NCBI GenBank assembly: GCA_949825045.1 | Contig: OX463822.1 | Span: forward strand, 34,474,703-34,538,702 | Source of the DNA: Argyresthia goedartella | Taxonomy: Eukaryota > Arthropoda > Insecta > Lepidoptera > Argyresthiidae | Direction of reading: 5' to 3' | Length of the DNA stretch: 64,000 nucleotides | Part shown: piece by piece, positions 30,646-40,393 of the stretch | Numbering within the stretch: the stretch's first letter is position 1 | How the letters are laid out: each line of letters begins with the position of its first letter | The notes under the pieces: generated by a model | What the model saw: only the letters and a program-made list of their open reading frames with translations | Told to the model about the DNA's origin: nothing | Databases searched by the model: none | Made by a program: the position numbers and the translations under genes

Positions 30646-32594
30646 GTTTTTTAATGGCAAATTTTATCAACATCTTCTTGTTATAATCGGACATAATCTA
30701 ATACGCATATTTTTTCTGGCGTATTTATTTCTAGTTGCAAAATTCCTTAATAAAATTTGTATACGGGAATATAACTCCTTGCTTTTACTATATATTATCT
30801 TTTTTTACTGAAAGCAAATTAAATAAATAACCATTAATCACTCCTTATTTTTAATTTATTAAAACAGTGGTGTTTGAAGAAATGTGAGATAGACGATATA
30901 ATGACAAGCCTGCCATGTTGTCGTGAAGCGTCAAATCGTTTTATTCAAACATCAAGCATATGTCTAGCAGATAAGTAACCGAACGAGCGAAGCGTCCAGT
31001 TTCGAGAAAGGCCAAAGATGCTTTTCGTCCGTCTGTCTGTTCTCGCCTACAGGTCGCATTTTCCAACCGAATTTGACAAAAATTGGCACACAAGTTCCTT
31101 GATTTAAATACAAATTTAGTCGATCGCAATTTTGAATGGGGAGAAAAGGGGGAAGTTTTTCGACGAATTTCAATCAAATTTAAGACGCACACTGAGGACT
31201 TCATTCTGTACAAGATGTTGCGAAAAAAAAGGGCGGCGTGGAGGGAAGGAAAAGGGGGAAATTTTCTATATATGTACGATTTCAATTTTTGAAATTGAAG
31301 TGAGGTCTACTGTACTCACAGAACCACCAGTTAAGTTTAAGACAAGTTAGTGGACAGTCATAAGGGCTTGAAGATTTGAAGTATCACTTTTTATTTTATA
31401 CTTACCAAATTTACTTGACTACAGGAGAGTCCTCACTAAGAGCATTCGCGTGTAATGAGCATTTGGCGTCGAATATTCGAGTGGCGTGGACGTTGAGCCG
31501 AGCGTTATTATTATAGTTGCTAGCCGGCGATTGCTTGTTTACGAATGCTCGCGAAATAATGCTCTCAGGGGGACGCTCCTAAGGCTCATTCTCACAGAGG
31601 TTCACCTTGCAACGGCCGCCGCATCGGCTGCCCGATGGGTCTTTACACTACTCTTGCCATCGCAGCGGCGCGGCGACAGGTCGGGCGACCGTTGCTTTCT
31701 GTGGGGGATGTTCCGGCGGCCAATGCGTTGGCTACGGCTAACAGAGGCCTAGCATGTTACAATACATTGAATACATCGTTTCCGCTACTATATAAAAGTC
31801 GGACCAAGAAATTTAATATGCTGAAAATGCGAATGCTGAAAGTCACTGCACGGGAAAACGATTCTGCGGAAGTTGTCTAACAAATCCCAGAAATAATGTA
31901 CATAAGCGTCTGTGCATAAACATACATAGCGTCATACCTTTTCCCGTACGAGGTGGTAGAGGCAGCGACAGTTGTGACCACGTGTTACCAGTTATTAATT
32001 ATTCCATTTCGTGAGACCTTAGTTTTGGAGGCTGGCTCATCACTGTTCTCTGGGAGACAGTACCTGGGAACCAAGCTCTGCTCGGTGGTTGTTTGGTGCA
32101 TTCGGTCGCGCCGACAACCAATCATCAGAGTGCACATCACTCATCATATCGTTGGGCCATGTGACCGATATAAAAGCGTGCTTGCTTGTTCAAGTAAAGA
32201 GGATGGAGGAGGATGTAAATATTTGGATTCGACCTCATTTGTACAAAACTTTTTGGTCAGGCATCTCCCTCCGGCGCGCTATGTACTGTCACGTGATGTT
32301 GGGGCAGGAATCTCACGGGAATCGAAGATATGGTTTTTTGATTGTCATTGGAATTTCTACCTTATTTCTATTACAATAAAGTAAAGTAACACCTATCTCG
32401 CGAAAACATGGAATGAAGTTTGAACTTTTTAACAACTCATCTCCCATGCCTGTGCGCGATGTATCGCTATTTTGAACCTTATACCATGGTAATAAAATTC
32501 AAAACCTATTACGGAAAAAGCATTTATAAATACCATGAGAAGTGAGTGGAATGAAGATGCTTTTTAATTGTCATTGAAATTTCTGTTTTATTTT
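30646..32594. other. Intronic sequence, unclassified repeats
   Basis: Short frames at 30941-31350 (both strands) show no family motif. A GC-rich patch lies at 31600-31750. A block at 31930-31975 (CATACCTTTTCCCGTACGAG) resembles dispersed lepidopteran repeats. No gene is supported. Confidence 0.45.
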
Positions 32595-33103
32595 CATTTT
32601 ATAGTAGTTTATGTGACTGCTGCATAATGGAGGGCATTAAAACTCGAGAGTGGGTTTATGAAACGAGCCGAAGGCGAGTTACATAATAATATCACTCGAG
32701 AGTTTTAATGCCTAATTATGTACAGTTACATACACTAGTTTATCTACACACATATCATAAGCTCTCTTTGATGTGTTCAGGAACCGCATGTTTGACCGGC
32801 ATTGTGGTTCTGCAATTGTTTAGTTTGTTCTTTAGTACCAACTTCACGCAGGCGGGCGTCGGCGTTCGAAATTTGAATGTCAGTACCAACTTCACAGACA
32901 AACTAGGGACGGCACGCGGGTGGGCGTCGGCGTTCGAAATTTGAATGTCATTATATGTAGAAAAACTACACATAATGATCATAATGTGTAATTTTCCAGA
33001 TACGAAAGGAGTTTTTACCAAGTAGTTTAACATAATTCTGATCGTAACGTGCGGTTTTTGAACGCAGTAAAGATGGTTTATGATACGTGTGTAGATAAAT
33101 TAA
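32595..33103 (+). mobile_element. Composite MITE, copy 4 (full length)
   Basis: The best complete copy, about 509 bp: palindromic module 32595-32738, then inner module with inverted ends TTTATCTACACACATATCAT and its inverse. Two tandem copies of the GGCGTCGGCGTTCGAAATTT segment are present (32855 and 32925). A central near palindrome at 32960-33000 is shared with copies 1 and 2. Confidence 0.85.
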
Positions 33104-33376
33104 GTTAAATAACCGATCCCCTAAATTTCTAAAACGATATACCTACTTTTCTAGAAATCTGACTTCAAAAACAACTTTTTTGCAATTTCTCGCAAAGTAT
33201 ATCATATTAGAAATTCATAATTAATTACAGACATGAGTTATAATAAATTACACTATCGATGGACATCGGCTTCATCTCTGGCCGCAGATATAAATATATT
33301 TTTTAAAACGGTAAACCATAAGCCAGTCCCCATACAACAATTTAAGAACCCTTTTCAGATTTCAGCCAGAGGGCAG
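33104..33376. other. Intronic sequence, nothing recognised
   Basis: AT-rich spacer; the end (33350-33376) may belong to an older copy of the exon c intron flank. Confidence 0.4.
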
Positions 33377-33488
33377 AGGGGTAACAAATAGTGTACCCAG
33401 CGTGATCATCGTGGTGGGTACGTCCTGCACCTCGCTAGCCGCCAGCTCAGCCAGCAGCATCGCCACCTGCGGCCGCGCTGGCTGACAT
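33377..33488 (-). pseudogene. Duplicated exon c fragment, copy A
   Basis: The minus strand encodes LLAELAASEVQDVPTTMITL with only silent or minor changes relative to exon c, preceded by QVAM. It also includes flanking intron (GGTAACAAATAG). The donor CTAGGTAACT has become CTGGGTACAC, which still offers a GT one base away. The 5' half of exon c is missing and is replaced by unrelated sequence. Confidence 0.88.
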
Positions 33489-33498
33489 GGGGGTAACA

Positions 33499-33533
33499 AG
33501 TAGTAAGCTAGCGTGATCATCGTGGAGGGCACG
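33499..33533 (-). pseudogene. Duplicated exon c fragment, copy B (3' piece)
   Basis: CTAGCGTGATCATCGTGGAG then GGCACG matches the donor end of exon c. It stops exactly where LINE sequence begins at 33534. The rest of the copy resumes at 36737. Confidence 0.88.
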
Positions 33534-33762
33534 ACACATTTCGAAACATTCTTCACCAATGTACCCTTACTCACGACAGAGCGTCTAAATCCATCTCCAT
33601 GTGAAGCAGTAACTTTGTTAAAAAACAACACTAGCGTCAGTAATGTGTATTTTAAATTTCATCATGTATATCCCCAGGACAATGTCAAAACGTTTTAACT
33701 ACTTAACTTAAAAAATATCGAGGACCTGTGGGGTATATCAGTTCATTGGTTCAGTAATTCTA

Positions 33763-35193
33763 ATTCTATGTCAACTACAAGAGAAAAGTAGAGAACAAGG
33801 TCGCCAGTTGTATCTATGCTTTGTTGACCTGTAAAAAGCATTTGACAGTGTGCCACGAGAAGCCCTCTGGTTGGTGCTAGAAAAGATTGGATGCACGGAA
33901 AAGTTTGTAAGACTTCTCAGACTCCTACACGACGACATGCAATGCTGCGTCGCCGTAGACGGTGAACAGTAGACGTCTTCCCCGTTACCTGTGGAGTGAA
34001 GCAAGGGTGTGTCCTAGCACCCACACTGTTCGCCTTATACTTTGCAATGGTAGTCAAGTAGGTCTTACAGACAGTTTCCGAAGGAGTCCGCATCCGCTTT
34101 CGCACAGACGGTGGTCTTTTTAATTTAGCTAGACTTAAGGCATGTACTAAAGTCTCGTACGCGTTGATAACAGGGATTATGTATGCTGATGACCTATGCT
34201 TTCTAGCAGAAACCCCAGATGGCCTGCAAGAGCTTATGTCCGCGTTTCACCAATCTTGCTGAAAATTCGACCTAAAGATTAGTGTCAAAAAGACAGAAGT
34301 CAAGTCCCTGGACACCCATTGTCAAGAGACACAGTCGATAAAGATTGGTGAGGATATGCTCTTCTAACAGGTGGACAAATTTCGTTATCTGGGGAACACT
34401 ATTACATCCAAGTGTGACCTTGATGCCGAGATCAACAGCAGGATAGGTGCTGCAGCTGCGGCATTTGGAAAGCTGTGTTCCAAGGTCTTCTGCTCACATG
34501 ACCTTAAGCTGGCTACCAAAATATCAGTATACATGGCAATTGTGCTGCCAAATCTCCTATACTCCTCTGAATCGTGGTGTGTGTATCGCCGCCACATACG
34601 CACTCTGGATCGTTACCACCTCAAATGCCTTCGATCCATTATGAAAATCAAATGGTCCGACCGTGTGCGTAATACCGAAGTTCTGCGACGAGCCAATGTT
34701 GGTGGCATTGAAGCCTACTTAATGCGTCGGCAGCTTCGATGGTGCGGTCACGTATCACGTATGAAAGAGGAGAGAGTGGCGAAGCGCATCTTTTATTCTG
34801 AACTGGAGGAGTGCAAGCGAAAACATGGCGGGCAGCTTCTCCGTTACAAAGATGTTCAGAAGCGACACATGAGAAGATGCAACATAGAGCCCTCTCAATG
34901 GGAAGGTTTGGCAGCACAACAGCCAGAATGGCGCAGGATTGTGAAGAGGCAAGTACGCGAGTTCGAGGATCAGCGTAAAGCTGACCTTAATATGAAACGC
35001 GACCTGTTCAAAGCCCGTCCACCTGCTGCCATTACCTACAACTACGCGGGTGGCGTACTTACGTGCCCCCAATGCGCAAGGAGTTTCGCTGCGAAAATCG
35101 GCTACATAAGCCATGTTCGTGCGCTCGCGCGCGAAACCGACTAGGAGTAGAAGTGGTCGCCATGACCGAAATCGGTCGGAATCATCATCATCA
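33763..35193 (+). mobile_element. Second LINE nested in the first, 12-bp TSD
   Basis: Flanked by TCAGTAATTCTA at 33751-33762 and 35194-35205. The 3' end is a short (ATC)n tail (35181-35193). It is 5'-truncated within the RT. Confidence 0.93.
33765..35144 (+). pseudogene. Non-LTR RT with C-terminal zinc finger
   Basis: RT blocks are LYLCFVDL-KAFDSVPREAL, GVKQGCVLAPTLF (split by stops and a frameshift) and GIMYADDLCFLAE. An open frame from 34371 gives [18 protein letters not shown], then [10 protein letters not shown], ending in [20 protein letters not shown], a C2H2-like finger. The VKQGC and YADD motifs and terminal finger differ from the CR1-like elements here. They resemble RTE-like elements, but the clade is uncertain. 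In the N-terminal part stops occur near 33829, 33969, 34260 and 34367. Confidence 0.82.
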
Positions 35194-35205
35194 TCAGTAA
35201 TTCTA

Positions 35206-36487
35206 GTTATTGCCCCCACACTTAGCTTATATATTCAATAAATGTGTTGGCGATGGAGATTTCCCAGACCTCATGAAAAACAATAAACTGATACCTCTGT
35301 TCAAGTCGGGAGATAAGGGTGATCCTTCAAATTTCAAACCAATATCTGTTCTTCCAGCACTACGTAAAATATTTGAAAAGATTATGCTCAATCAAATGCT
35401 CTCACACTTCAACCGTACAAAACAACTCCAAGCAAAACAATACGGTTTCACTAGGGGTAAATCGACTACGGATGCAGGTATTTCCCTTATATCTCATATT
35501 TATTCTGCATGGGAGGCCGCACAGGATGCTAATGGAGTTTTTTGCGATATGTGGAAGGCATTTGATAGTGTTGATCATGACACGCTATTAATGAAATTAA
35601 ATCATTACGGAGTTAGAAATACAGCGTTGGATCTAGTAAGATCATATTTAAGCAAAAGAATTCAAAAGACAGAAGTCAATGGCGTTAAATCTGCTGGATG
35701 GGGTGTAAAAATTAGCGTTCCACAAAGTTCCATATTAGGCCCTTTCTTAATACTGGTATATATTAACGAACTGCCTTTCATGGTGGAGAAATTGACTGAC
35801 ATAGTGTTGTTTGCTGATGATACTTCACTGGTCTTCAAAATTGAAGGACAAAAACAAGATTTTGATGATGTTATTGCTGGTAAAATCAAGTATATCAAAT
35901 TCTTACTTCCAAATGTAAGGCAAGTTGAGACCAGTTTAGTGTTAGACAGCAACACGTTAGAATTAGTAACTGATACGCTGGTAGGAACATCAGACAAAAC
36001 ACAGATGTGGCTACACCTAGGCTTGTATATTTTAGTTACTTTCATAGTGTATGTCCTATGATATCTTGTTGTGGGGGAAAGCAGCGGATATTCAAACTAT
36101 TTTTATTTTACAGAAAAGATTTATAATTTAAAACGAAGAGTGTCCTTAAGAGAGCTTTTTAAAGAAATTGACATACTAACTGTAGCTAGTGAATTTATTT
36201 TCGAAACTATAATGTATGTACGCAAGAACCTTACAACATTTTCCAAACCTAGCGATAGCTGTAATGTTAACCTAAGAAATAATCACAGACTAGTTGCACC
36301 CAGGCATAGACTCGCGAGGATTAACAACTCTTTCAAGGGTCAGTGCATTCTCTACTACAATAAGATACCTCTGGAGATCTTGAAATTGCCATTTGAGCAA
36401 TTTAAAAAGCATGTTAAAGCGACTTTTTCGAAAAAGGGATATCACAATGTTCAAGCTTACTTAAATGATGGGACTGAATGGGGTTAA
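35206..36487 (+). pseudogene. CR1-like LINE RT (3' half)
   Basis: Continues the LINE after the nested insertion: PPHLAYIFNKC, LIPLFKSGDKGDP, QYGFTRGKSTTDAGISLI, FCDMWKAFDSVDHDTLL (the usual Leu-Ser is Met-Trp), then VPQSSILGPFLI (Gly lost from the GVPQGS motif) and LFADDTSLVFK. An internal deletion after FDDVI removes about 30 residues, and frameshifts follow near 35990. The C-terminal part (36071-36487) ends in GYHNVQAYLNDGTEWG, as in relatives. Confidence 0.88.
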
Positions 36488-36736
36488 TCTAGCTCAACAC
36501 AGTCCTTGATGTTAGTAATTATGTAATGATTTATTCCTGCTTATTAACTATAATAATTAATATTGTAATATTTGTATTAGTTAAGCATCACAATTTTTAA
36601 TAGAGATCTAAAAATCAATCTGTGGGTGTTCCTACACCCTTCTCCTCCCACAGTGGTCCAAACGTCTCTACGTAAGAGGCAAAAAATTACGTTACCTAAG
36701 TATATCTACGGTAATAAATAAATTTTACTTTTTTTG

Positions 36737-36825
36737 ACGTCCTGCACCTCGCTAGCCGCCAGCTATGCCAGCAGCTTCGCCAACTGCGGCTGCGCCGTCT
36801 GGCATGGGGAGTAACAAGTAGTTAC
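36737..36825 (-). pseudogene. Duplicated exon c fragment, copy B (5' piece)
   Basis: ACGTCCTGCACCTCGCTAGC onward matches exon c, with changes such as AGCTATGCC for AGCTCAGCC and an early end at GCCGTCTGGCATGGGG. The segment GTAACAAGTAGTTAC then leads directly into the functional exon c at 36826. This shows the copies are in tandem. Confidence 0.88.
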
Positions 36826-37006
36826 CTAGCGTGATCATCGTGGTGGGCACGTCCTGCACCTCGCTAGCCGCCAGCTCAGCCAGCAGCGTCGCCACCTGCA
36901 GTCGCGCCGCTCCCACCGCGCGCCGGGGGGGTGAGGGTGCGGTGGGGGCCGCAGGGGCGGGGGGGACCTCGGAGGAAGGGGGCGGAATAGAGGGGTATGT
37001 GGGCTC
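36826..37006 (-). CDS. Ppp6r3-like: PP6 regulatory subunit (SAPS), exon c (functional copy)
   Basis: A 181-bp exon with acceptor CATTTACAG and donor GTAACTAC. It encodes EPTYPSIPPPSSEV, a Pro/Ala-rich stretch, then RLQVATLLAELAASEVQDVP and TTMITLG. The last part aligns with [20 protein letters not shown] of human PPP6R3, and the Pro-rich stretch replaces a variable loop. The final base completes the Gly codon in exon d. This is the only copy with a full 5' half, acceptor and consensus donor. Confidence 0.88.
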
Positions 37007-37254
37007 CTGTAAATGAAGTTGCTGAATTAATTAAGAGATTGGACTTCATATTTAGATGATAGGTTGTCTACATTGTCAATAAATAAATGAATAAATAAAT
37101 AAGAAGTAAAAGAAATAATTAATTATATCATGTCATTATTGAAATAATGGATGATGGAAGAATGAGAGAAAAAATACATTTAAGAATGTATGAGTGATGA
37201 AATAATGATTATTTAATGACTTTATAATTAAATTACGAAATGGTGTTCACTCAC
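37007..37254. other. Short intron between exons c and b
   Basis: Low-complexity AT-rich intron with several AATAAATAA and ATGA runs. No TE is recognised. Confidence 0.6.
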
Positions 37255-37369
37255 AGGCGGCGCGAAATGATAGGGCTCCGGTGGCTGCAGCAGCGCCTGA
37301 TGCAGCAGCGGCAAGTGCGGCGCGATGGCGAGTTCCACCGCGGTGCGCGCGCATTCCGCACCGCCCGCT
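37255..37369 (-). CDS. Ppp6r3-like: PP6 regulatory subunit (SAPS), exon b
   Basis: A 115-bp exon with acceptor TTGTGTGCAG and donor GTGAGTGA. It encodes AGGAECARTAVELAIAPHLP and LLHQALLQPPEPYHFAPP. The segment IAPHLPLLHQALLQPPE matches the conserved IRGRLGSFHELLLEPPK of SAPS proteins. Entry phase fits exon a (TT plus A) and exit phase is 0. Confidence 0.92.
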
Positions 37370-37592
37370 CTGCACACAAACATTTAAGTTGAGTTACACG
37401 TGGGGGGATCGACGAGTATTGCAGCTGGCTCTATAGAATAAACGAGACATCCAATATATTTTCTGAAAGTGGGCGATACAAGGACCACCTGAGGGCGGCA
37501 GATAATCCAGGGGGTGAAAAGAGATGATGAAACGTGACATTTCATTCATTAAAAATAAAGGCGAAATGTGCGATAAAAAGTTCATCAAAACG

Positions 37593-37705
37593 ACTTGTGT
37601 GTGTGTGCGTGTTTGTGTGTGTCTGTGCACCTCCAACGCATGCTCGTGTCTCAGTGCGCGCATCATGGGAAAGTCGTGCAGCAGCGCATACTCGCGCGAA
37701 TTGAG
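37593..37705 (-). pseudogene. Decayed copy of exon a with its (TG)n flank
   Basis: Positions 37635-37700 match exon a from AACGCATGCTCGTGTCTCAG to GTGCAGCAGCGCA(T/C)ACTCGCG. The adjacent TG-rich tract (37593-37630) matches the tract beside exon a. The donor GTGAGTGCAC has become GGAGGTGCAC, destroying the GT. The 5' half of the exon is missing. It is not usable as an exon. Confidence 0.85.
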
Positions 37706-38558
37706 TTGAGTGTGGCGGAGGAATTCATAGAAATAATTTATTTAAAAGGACAGAGTTCTTCCGTGCGAGTGGTTTATTAAGCCAAGATTACCTTAGATCT
37801 AAAATACAATTATATCTATCCTAAAATAATGATGCGTTGGCAAAATGACGTATGTCCTACATTTAGGCTGTTGACTTGAGGTGCAGACGAATGATAATTG
37901 GTAGGGGTTGCTCTACCTTAACACCTCCCCCCTTATCATGATAGAATAGAGTAGAATGGTCCATACACATATGTTTTACACAATATATTCGATATCACTA
38001 AAGTCCACATTTCGCAGACTGAGTTGTTTGTCTTCTTGCCTGATGACGTGACGTATTTCTAGTATCTGCACGAACGGTAGTTGAAAGACTGATCGTTGAA
38101 GCATTTGTCGGTATGTTTATGACGTCTCTTATTCTTAAGTTTTATAGTGCTGACTGGGCCATATCAGGAATGTACCTTGTATAGTATGATTGCATACTTC
38201 ATCTTCACGTTGTTCAATGATGATTTATCCGGTTTCGGAGTATACAGGGCAACAGATTCCAACTATCCTCTGGATTTTCTGCTATAGCACTATGCAGGTT
38301 TCAGTAGGGAACTGCGCCAGGGCGTCTCGTGAACTCAGGAACTTGTTGTCCTCGACTTCGTCACCCAGGTTCGCTGAGTGCCTGTATTTCAACCTGTTCA
38401 CCATTAGGTAGGGGAGTTCGGGCATAATAGGAATGGTTTTTTGGTTTATGGGATAATATATAGGAATTGGGATTATTTTATAACATATATACGTGTTGGG
38501 TTCTATTAACGGAACTTCTAATAAAAATAAAAATAAACTATTAATGTATGATTTTAAT
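37706..38558. other. Intronic sequence with partial exon a flank
   Basis: CTAAAATAATGATGCGTTGG to GACGTATGTCCTAC (37818-37860) resembles 53801-53845, which lies next to the real exon a. The rest shows no gene. Minus-strand frames near 38280-38590 are unrecognised. Confidence 0.5.
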
Positions 38559-38559
38559 A

Positions 38560-38938
38560 GTAGTTTATGTGACTGATACTTAATGGAGGGCATTAAAACT
38601 CGAGAGTGAGTTTATGAAACTCGAGTTTCGTAATAATATCACTCGAGAGTTTTAATGAGTAAGTAATTATGTAAATACCCTAGTTTATCTACACACATAT
38701 CATAAGCTCTCTTTGATGTGTTCAGAAACCGCATGTTCGACCGGCATTGTGGCATTGATCATTGCTCAGCACTTGTTTAGCTTGTTCAGTAGTACCAACT
38801 TCACAAACAAACTAGGGGCGGCACGCAAGCGGGGCAGTCGGCGTTCGAAATTTGAATATCATAGTATATAATGATGCTGCTCGTAACGTGCGGTTTTTGG
38901 ACGCAGTAAAGAGGGTTTAAGATACGTGTATAGATAAA
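38560..38938 (+). mobile_element. Composite MITE, copy 5
   Basis: Palindromic module from TAGTAGTTTATGTGACTG to ACCCTAGTTTATC, with GAAACTCGAGTTTCG at its centre, then the inner module to GTGTATAGATAAA. It is shorter than copy 4, with the internal near palindrome deleted. Confidence 0.8.
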
Positions 38939-39239
38939 ATAAATTACGTTTAATTTAACTAAAGAACAATGGGTAACTTTTACGGGTAGTAGGCCCAGAT
39001 TGTAGCAAATCCAGTATCTTGATGATATGATTGTTAATTGAAAAAGTAGCATAGTCAAGGAAAAATAAATAAAGCTTTCTGTTGTTTCATAATCGGTATA
39101 TCCTTTACGGAGAGTGTATCCCTACCACGTCTGGACTATTAGTTGTTTCGGTTTGCAATTAGTTGCCTCATTAAGATGGGGATCCCTTCGTGCATTTAGA
39201 TATTATTTACATATTACATTTACATATTATAAATTGAGT

Positions 39240-39847
39240 TTGCCATTGCCCCGACATCTGAATCTGAAATCTCTAAGATCTCCAAGTTGTCACTTTCAGA
39301 ATCTGATAGATCTATCACATGTATTTTTACACTTTCAGAATCTGAAATCTCCATGAGTTCTACCAGTGGTCTATGCTTTCGAACAGTCACATTTCTTTCC
39401 AACTCTTCCATAATCGCTTTGACACGATTCTCATGCATCTACTAGAATGCGGTTTAAATCGTCTTCCAATGCGTTAATCCTGACTCGATAAAGGGCGTCG
39501 GCATTAATGTTTTGTTGTCCTTTGTTGTACTTAATCTCAATAGCATACTCCTCTAACCGGAAGCGGCAGCGTGTGAACTTGCTATTTGGTTCGGTCGGTG
39601 TAAATGACAAAGTTTTTCCCTTAGAGGTACGGCCTGAAAAGTTTTACGGCCCACACTACAACCAAATTCTTTTTCAATAGTGCTGTACCTACTCTCTGTA
39701 TCGCTCAAGGTCCTATTAGCAAATATTAGAGGTTTGTCCGAATCTACAGTCCCCTGGCATATAACAGCCCCGATAGCAAAGTTGGATGCATCAAATTGTA
39801 AAAGAGATGCGTTTGTTACTAACTCGTCGTCCAAGACAATCATTATC
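39240..39847 (-). pseudogene. Gypsy RNase H region remnant
   Basis: FDASNFAIGAVICQG and KPLIFANRTLSDTESRYSTI with EKEF are Ty3/gypsy RNase H motifs including the first catalytic Asp. After a frameshift YNKGQQNINADALYRV marks the end of RNase H. A tail with repeated SDSES motifs follows (39250-39400). The region belongs to the same copy as the RT at 40394-40850. Confidence 0.85.
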
Positions 39848-40393
39848 CCTTTTAAGGGTTCCGTACCCGAAGAGTGCCAAACGGGCTATTACTAAGCCTC
39901 CGCTGTCCGTCTGTCTGTCCGTGCGTCCGCCCGTCACTAGGCTCTATCGGATCAACCGAAATAGGTAGAGCTGAAATTTTCACAGAATGTGCATTTCTGT
40001 TGCCGCAACAGCAACAAATAATGAACTACACGCAATTTTTTTAAATTAATTGGGTTCCCCATACAAGCGACTGTTTTTTTTTAAATCCCTGCCCCTGCAA
40101 ATCAAATCAAATCATTTATTACAAGTAGGCAAAAGAATGCACTTTTACAAGTCAAATGCGAAATACCTCATAACATCATGCTTCAATATCACCATAAATT
40201 TCGCTGCTCTTGAAGTTCCGGGTTGGATTCCCAGAGAACACATATATTTTTTTCTTTTTCTTTTGGTTTTATTATTTAGGATTTAGTGTTATTTTTTTTC
40301 TTTTTTTTTGGTTTTATCACGTTTTGGTTTCATCACGATGGTACGGAACCCATCGTGTGCGAGTCCGACCCGCACTTGACTGATTTTTAAATA
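39848..40393 (+). mobile_element. GGGTTCCGTACCC repeat in gypsy pol
   Basis: Starts AAGGGTTCCGTACCCGAAGA and ends GAGTCCGACCCGCACTTGAC, splitting RT from RNase H. It contains a further insertion at about 40096-40260. Confidence 0.85.
40096..40262 (-). mobile_element. LINE tail nested in the repeat
   Basis: Begins with AAATC repeats (CAAATCAAATCAAATCATTT) followed by LINE-like TATTACAAGTAGGCAAAAG; on the minus strand this is a 5'-truncated LINE with a GATTT-type tail. It is absent from the other copies of the repeat. Confidence 0.6.

Larger units (their letters stand above)
33534..36736 (+). mobile_element. CR1-like LINE inside exon-copy B, itself interrupted
   Basis: A 5'-truncated LINE starting in the endonuclease-RT linker (THFETFFTNVPLLTTERLNP) and ending in an A/T-rich tail before 36737. 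It is flanked by ACG on both sides (33531-33533 and 36737-36739), a short target duplication within exon c copy B. A second LINE (33763-35193) splits it. Confidence 0.88.

Noticed and set aside
31486..31880. Possible small gene in a GC-rich patch
   Set aside because: Overlapping frames without start context, splice signals or recognised motif; more likely an unclassified repeat.
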